A stretch of 47,988 bases of DNA from Streptococcus sanguinis (GTDB taxonomy: Bacteria; Bacillota; Bacilli; Lactobacillales; Streptococcaceae), in contig NZ_RJMM01000002.1 of assembly GCF_003943655.1 (NCBI RefSeq), forward strand, positions 101,184 through 149,171. Reading direction: 5' to 3'. Under the pieces are notes generated by a model that saw only the letters and a program-made list of their open reading frames with translations, was not told the origin of the DNA and searched no databases. The position numbers and the translations under genes are program-made. Positions 44,711 through 47,988 of the stretch are shown one piece after another; position 1 is the stretch's first letter, and every line of letters begins with the position of its first letter.

Positions 44711-45083
44711 ATCTCTTCCTCATCTGATAATATTCTTCTTCTAGCTTATCCCTGTTCTTTCGGAAAGCTTTTTCGCATTCGAGTTGTTTTTCATCTAATT
44801 TTATAGTTTGTTGATTATAAACAGTTTGGGATTCCAACATTAGATTTTCCATGTTAGAGAAATAGTCCTGCATATCCTCAGAAGAAACCGAAAACCTCTC
44901 CAAAACATAAGTCATTTTCTCTATCTCCTCATCTACTAAATTCCCGAATTCCCTGAAGCGGTCATAAAGTTCTTTCTCATTCCTCTCAAATAACTTTTTT
45001 TCATGACGATATTTATCTTCAAACTCAGTCAATTCTCGTTCTTTTCTGTTTACATCTTCCCAAGTTACATCTCTTCTTTCCAT
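44691..45083 (-). CDS. Coiled-coil protein, candidate toxin-targeting partner 1
   Basis: 130 residues, ATG at 45083 inside the end of the lipase gene (19-bp overlap). Nearly the whole length is a charged coiled coil: 'DVNRKERELTEFEDKYRHEKKLFERNEKELYDRFREFGNLVDEEIEKM' and 'LDEKQLECEKAFRKNRDKLEEEYYQMRKRYES', with a short hinge (about 64-85). The layout (two long helices around a turn, 110-130 residues) is that of DUF3958/Lap2- or Tla-like partners in type VIIb toxin loci. Two overlapping junctions in a row suggest co-translation with the lipase and the next small protein, as expected for a ternary complex. Confidence 0.65.
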   Translation of the reverse strand: MERRDVTWEDVNRKERELTEFEDKYRHEKKLFERNEKELYDRFREFGNLVDEEIEKMTYVLERFSVSSEDMQDYFSNMENLMLESQTVYNQQTIKLDEKQLECEKAFRKNRDKLEEEYYQMRKRYESSNK

Positions 45084-46327
45084 CGTTTAAATTCCTCCGC
45101 CAATCCTGCATCTGTTGCCAGTACTTTTTCAATAGCTTCCTGAAGCTGCCCGTTTAGTCGTTCAAAAGCTGTCGCTGGATCAGCCATTTTAGCAACTTGA
45201 TGATTGGTTTCACTCTGAAATCCATCTACATATTGGTCTTTTGTAACACCTTGACTAGCATAGATAGCTTCTACTTCTTCAATGGATAGTTCTGTATAGT
45301 TAGTAAAGTCAATTTTGGACCAGAGATTCGCTACTTGATTGTTTGCCTCTTCAGATAATTTCAATAACTCTTCCGCTCCAATACGCGCTGCGTTCATCAT
45401 ACTAGAAGACAAAATCTGTCCCTGTACAGCATCCAGATAAATCTGTTCTGCTCCACTAATACGATTGGAAGCCCACCTCGTTTTTAATTCCTTATAACGC
45501 TGCATTCTACTCAAACTATCAGCATAAGCCTTATAGAGCCCGCTGACTAAAGGTTTACCTCCCTTGCTATCAATCACCTGTCCAGTTACAGGGTCAAATA
45601 TCCATTCATCAATTCTATGACTAGTTCCATCTACCCAATATATAGTTCTGGGAATAGAATTTGATATATCATTTTGACTAGTAAACCATTCAGGATGATT
45701 AAAATCATTATAGCGGACTACGTCATCATTCTTTCTACGGTAATCCACAAACATAGCAGAGTTCTTTTCCAGAAACTGTTTTTCTTCCTCAGTCAAAGCT
45801 CCATATTTAAACCAAGCATTAAAAGTGGTTGTTGGAATATGATACTTTGCCCCCAATTTAAGCATGTATGCTCCTTGAGAATAACCAGATAATTTACTTA
45901 CTTCATACTGAGGATTATCCATAATCTCTTTGACAAATTGATCCGCCACCTTATATTGAGGAGATAAGTATGTTTGTCTGGCTCCAACTGCACCAGCGGC
46001 ATCACGCGTAAGCGGACCCAACTTGTTAACTGGACTTTTAGGATCCGTTCCTGCCGAAATTACAGCCACACTCTTATAGTCAGGTAGTCCGTTAACAATT
46101 GGCGCAACGGCCATACCATCAAAACCTGTCTTAGGATCTGCCTTAGTCGCAATAACACGAAATTCCTGACCATCTGAAGTCGTAATAGTGTTGGTTTCGT
46201 TACTATTCTTTGGATTAGACGTCACTAATTTCTGTTTATTCCGATCTGAAAAATCTTTATTCACACTGTAGACAGCATAATCCTGATTCAAACCATTCAA
46301 TTGTTCATCTGTGTAATTAAACGACAT
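45065..46327 (-). CDS. Lipase-domain protein with C-terminal helical domain, probable type VIIb toxin (TslA-like)
   Basis: 420 residues, ATG at 46327 (its A is shared with the previous TAA). The N-terminal part (about 1-250) is an alpha/beta hydrolase: 'YKSVAVISAGTDPKSPVNKLG' as the oxyanion strand, nucleophile elbow SGYSQGAY with S150, a likely acid Asp near 201-204 (KNDDVVRYND) and a likely catalytic His at 237 (GTSHRIDEW). From about 263 to 420 it is only long helices ('LYKAYADSLSRMQRYKELKTRW', 'AARIGAEELLKLSEEANNQVANLW', 'AFERLNGQLQEAIEKVLATD'), similar in character to an LXG targeting domain but at the C-terminus. No signal peptide. This reverse order is that of the staphylococcal T7b lipase toxin TslA. 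The assignment is by architecture and context. Confidence 0.72.
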   Translation of the reverse strand: MSFNYTDEQLNGLNQDYAVYSVNKDFSDRNKQKLVTSNPKNSNETNTITTSDGQEFRVIATKADPKTGFDGMAVAPIVNGLPDYKSVAVISAGTDPKSPVNKLGPLTRDAAGAVGARQTYLSPQYKVADQFVKEIMDNPQYEVSKLSGYSQGAYMLKLGAKYHIPTTTFNAWFKYGALTEEEKQFLEKNSAMFVDYRRKNDDVVRYNDFNHPEWFTSQNDISNSIPRTIYWVDGTSHRIDEWIFDPVTGQVIDSKGGKPLVSGLYKAYADSLSRMQRYKELKTRWASNRISGAEQIYLDAVQGQILSSSMMNAARIGAEELLKLSEEANNQVANLWSKIDFTNYTELSIEEVEAIYASQGVTKDQYVDGFQSETNHQVAKMADPATAFERLNGQLQEAIEKVLATDAGLAEEFKRWKEEM

Positions 46328-46770
46328 TATACTTCTCCTCTCTCGTTATTAGAATAGATAACTAATATTTTGGATGAAGTTTTTCCCCTATGACTTTGAA
46401 GCATCTTCCATTGCTGATCAATTTCTTCATCTGTCTTTCCTTTCATTAGTCCATCATGATTTTCTTTACTATACAATTTATGATTTATTCCATAAATTAT
46501 TTTTTCTCCATTATTAAATCGTATTTTTACATCACAAGACCAAGAACCTGGTTTATCAGTATAGTAGGGTTCTGTTATCTCAATTTCCTCAATCCCTTCA
46601 TAAGAATTCTTCAAAGCCTTTACTAGACTGACTTCATACTCTCTGTTGCGACGCTCTTCTTCGGACTTTTTGTTCAAGGTAAACATATAAATACCTCCTA
46701 CAGTAATGATAGTCAACAATACAATAACAATGAGCCATTTGAATCTGCTCATATATCTAGATTTTGCCAT
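46327..46770 (-). CDS. Membrane-anchored small protein, candidate immunity protein of the lipase
   Basis: 147 residues. Start at 46768-46770 (MAKSRYMSRFKW) with AAAGGAG 9 bp upstream; a longer frame from 46905 crosses the promoter. A basic N-terminus and one membrane helix (about 12-32) predict an outside domain (33-147) with an alpha/beta pattern: 'YEVSLVKALKNSYEGIEEIEITEPYY', 'GSWSCDVKIRFNNGEKIIYGINHKLY', 'SSKILVIYSN'. No lipobox Cys. It is the first cassette gene, its stop overlapping the lipase start by one base. An outward-facing anchored protein made with a secreted lipase fits immunity. I do not recognise its family securely. Confidence 0.6.
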   Translation of the reverse strand: MAKSRYMSRFKWLIVIVLLTIITVGGIYMFTLNKKSEEERRNREYEVSLVKALKNSYEGIEEIEITEPYYTDKPGSWSCDVKIRFNNGEKIIYGINHKLYSKENHDGLMKGKTDEEIDQQWKMLQSHRGKTSSKILVIYSNNERGEV

Positions 46771-46806
46771 AAGCTTTTTCTCCTTTATCGCTATTATACT
46801 ATAATT

Positions 46807-46846
46807 TCTAAAGCAAAGTATAATAGAATAATGTTCTTTAGAGCAA
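46807..46846 (-). promoter_or_regulatory. Promoter region of the lipase cassette with inverted repeat
   Basis: On the minus strand TTGCTC (46841-46846), 18-bp spacer, TATACT (46817-46822). Arms TCTAAAG (46807-46813) and CTTTAGA (46836-46842) form a 7-bp inverted repeat that brackets the -10 and spacer. A second TATAAT (46793-46798) lies downstream without a good -35. Confidence 0.5.
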
Positions 46847-46901
46847 ATAATAATTCTACAATATATTGTTCTGATGTATGAAAAAAGAAACAACGTCTCC
46901 G

Positions 46902-47900
46902 TCATTCCTTCATATACTCATATCCTAGATGCTCATAGGCTTTACGGGTAGCCACGCGCCCAGTCCGTGTCCGCATGACAAACCCTTTCTGAATCAGGTA
47001 AGGCTCATACATGTCCTCCACTGTTTCACGCTCCTCAGCAATATTGACCGAGAGGGTTCCCAGCCCCACGGGACCGCCACCGTAGATCTCAATCATGGTC
47101 TTCAAAATCTTCTGGTCCACATAGTCCAGCCCTTCCTGGTCCACATCCAGCATGGAGAGAGCCTGGTCAGTTATCTTAGCATCAATCAGGCCATTGCCCA
47201 TAATCTGCGCGTAGTCCCGGACCCGCTTGAGCAAACGGTTGGCAATCCGCGGTGTGCCTCGGCTACGCAGAGCCAGCTCCTTCGCAGCCTCGTGGGTAAT
47301 ATCCATCTCAAAAATCTCTGCCGTCCGCTCGACAATTTCAGTCAAGTCGCCAGCTTCATAATACTCCATGTGACCCGTAATTCCAAAGCGAGCACGCAGA
47401 GGATTGGACAGCATGCCTGCCCGAGTGGTCGCCCCAATCAGAGTGAACGGTGGCAAATCCAGATGGACACTGCGACTGGTCTCACCTGAGCCAATCATAA
47501 TGTCGATGTAAAAGTCTTCCATAGCGCTGTACAGCACTTCCTCTACTGCCATTGGCAAGCGGTGAATCTCATCTATAAAGAGGACATCACCCGGCTCAAG
47601 GTCATTTAAGATCGCAACCAAATCACCAGACTTCTCAATCACCGGACCTGAAGTCTGCTTGAGATTAACACCTAGTTCATTGGCAATGACAAAGGCCATG
47701 GTCGTCTTCCCCAGACCTGGAGGGCCAAAAAGCAGGGTGTGATCCAGCGCCTCATCCCTTAGCTTAGCCGCTTCAATAAAAATTTTCAGCTGATCCTTGA
47801 CCTTATCCTGACCAATATACTCCTGTAAATACTGGGGACGCAAGGTGCGCTCCACCAATTCCTCATCACCCATTAATTCATTATCTAAAATTCTACTCAT
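46902..47900 (-). CDS. ruvB: Holliday junction DNA helicase RuvB
   Basis: 332 residues. AAA+ ATPase with Walker A GPPGLGKT (60-67), Walker [11 protein letters not shown] (about 107-116), sensor IGATTRAG (about 155) and the Arg finger region '[10 protein letters not shown]', then the C-terminal winged helix (about 255-332: '[61 protein letters not shown]'). It drives branch migration with Ruv[26 protein letters not shown] is the usual streptococcal N-terminus, so the ATG at 47900 is right, yet no Shine-Dalgarno precedes it and a TATAAT ends only 6 nt upstream. Confidence 0.97.
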   Translation of the reverse strand: MSRILDNELMGDEELVERTLRPQYLQEYIGQDKVKDQLKIFIEAAKLRDEALDHTLLFGPPGLGKTTMAFVIANELGVNLKQTSGPVIEKSGDLVAILNDLEPGDVLFIDEIHRLPMAVEEVLYSAMEDFYIDIMIGSGETSRSVHLDLPPFTLIGATTRAGMLSNPLRARFGITGHMEYYEAGDLTEIVERTAEIFEMDITHEAAKELALRSRGTPRIANRLLKRVRDYAQIMGNGLIDAKITDQALSMLDVDQEGLDYVDQKILKTMIEIYGGGPVGLGTLSVNIAEERETVEDMYEPYLIQKGFVMRTRTGRVATRKAYEHLGYEYMKE

Positions 47901-47906
47901 AGAACT

Positions 47907-47915
47907 ATTATAGCA
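47907..47915 (-). promoter_or_regulatory. Extended -10 promoter of ruvB, next to the start codon
   Basis: TGCTATAAT on the minus strand, a perfect extended -10. Only 6 nt separate it from the ruvB ATG, so the transcript would begin at or within a base of the start codon. Confidence 0.6.
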
Positions 47916-47960
47916 GAAAATAAACCAGAGGAAGCAAATCTAATCCACGTCTGAACACAA

Positions 47961-47988
47961 AAAAAGACCACCGGATTGGGTGGCCTTT
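47961..47988. terminator. Terminator at right edge
   Basis: ACCACC-GGATTG-GGTGG stem with A-run on the left and CCTTT at the window edge; it probably ends a gene lying beyond the window. Confidence 0.6.

Noticed and set aside
46929-47489. Plus-strand 186-codon open frame
   Set aside because: It is antisense to ruvB and lacks start signals.

Overview
The window is Gram-positive, Firmicutes-type DNA with dense gene packing and strong purine-rich ribosome binding sites. The gene set points to Streptococcus: HexA/HexB (mutS/mutL) beside argR-argS, malQ-glgP with a LacI-type malR, a V-type Na+ ATPase next to a sialic-acid operon, adhE, an acyltransferase/MORN/LMW-phosphatase operon, and ruvB. The combination fits the Sanguinis group best, most likely S. 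sanguinis. This is judged from remembered family sequences, not from a search.

Layout. 1-4058: the 3' part of an XRE regulator with an RDD membrane protein, then mutL (minus), then a divergent LytTR-DUF3021 pair. 4107-10262: mutS and argR (minus) divergent from argS (plus), then nrdI and a four-helix membrane protein (minus). 10441-17858: the maltodextrin locus. malQ-glgP (minus) and malR (plus) diverge across a 435-bp control region with two MalR-type operators and a cre; an intracellular type I pullulanase follows malR. 17902-20602: thrC and a secreted LysM protein with an Ala/Pro linker and an M15-like C-terminal domain. 21031-30502: a ten-gene V-ATPase operon (ntpH-I-K-E-C-F, a GNAT acetyltransferase, ntpA-B-D), with Na+-binding residues conserved in the K subunit. 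30653-36241: sialic-acid catabolism (nanE, nanA, SSS symporter, YhcH, RpiR regulator, ROK kinase). 36523-36699: a 58-codon remnant of an acetyl xylan esterase gene that keeps a good promoter, RBS and terminator. 36816-40594: a membrane protein, two degenerate ~90-bp repeats, and adhE with a Rex/CcpA-type promoter. 40899-43534: acyltransferase, MORN protein and LMW phosphatase. 43810-46770: an AT-rich insert between the phosphatase and ruvB, holding a nucleotidyltransferase and a tight four-gene toxin-like cassette. 46902-47900: ruvB, which looks leaderless.

How the genes work together. MalQ, GlgP and pullulanase convert maltodextrins and branched glucans to glucose and glucose-1-phosphate under MalR and CcpA. 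The V-ATPase pumps Na+ out, and the adjacent SSS carrier can use that gradient for sialic acid, which NanA, NanK and NanE take to GlcNAc-6-P.

The most novel element is at 44414-46770: a membrane-anchored candidate immunity protein, a 420-residue protein with an N-terminal lipase domain (GYSQG elbow) and a C-terminal helical domain, and two small helical proteins, all overlapping. This is the layout of reverse-domain type VIIb lipase toxins (TslA-Tla1-Tla2-TilA of Staphylococcus aureus), here apparently in a streptococcus. No type VII secretion core genes are in the window.
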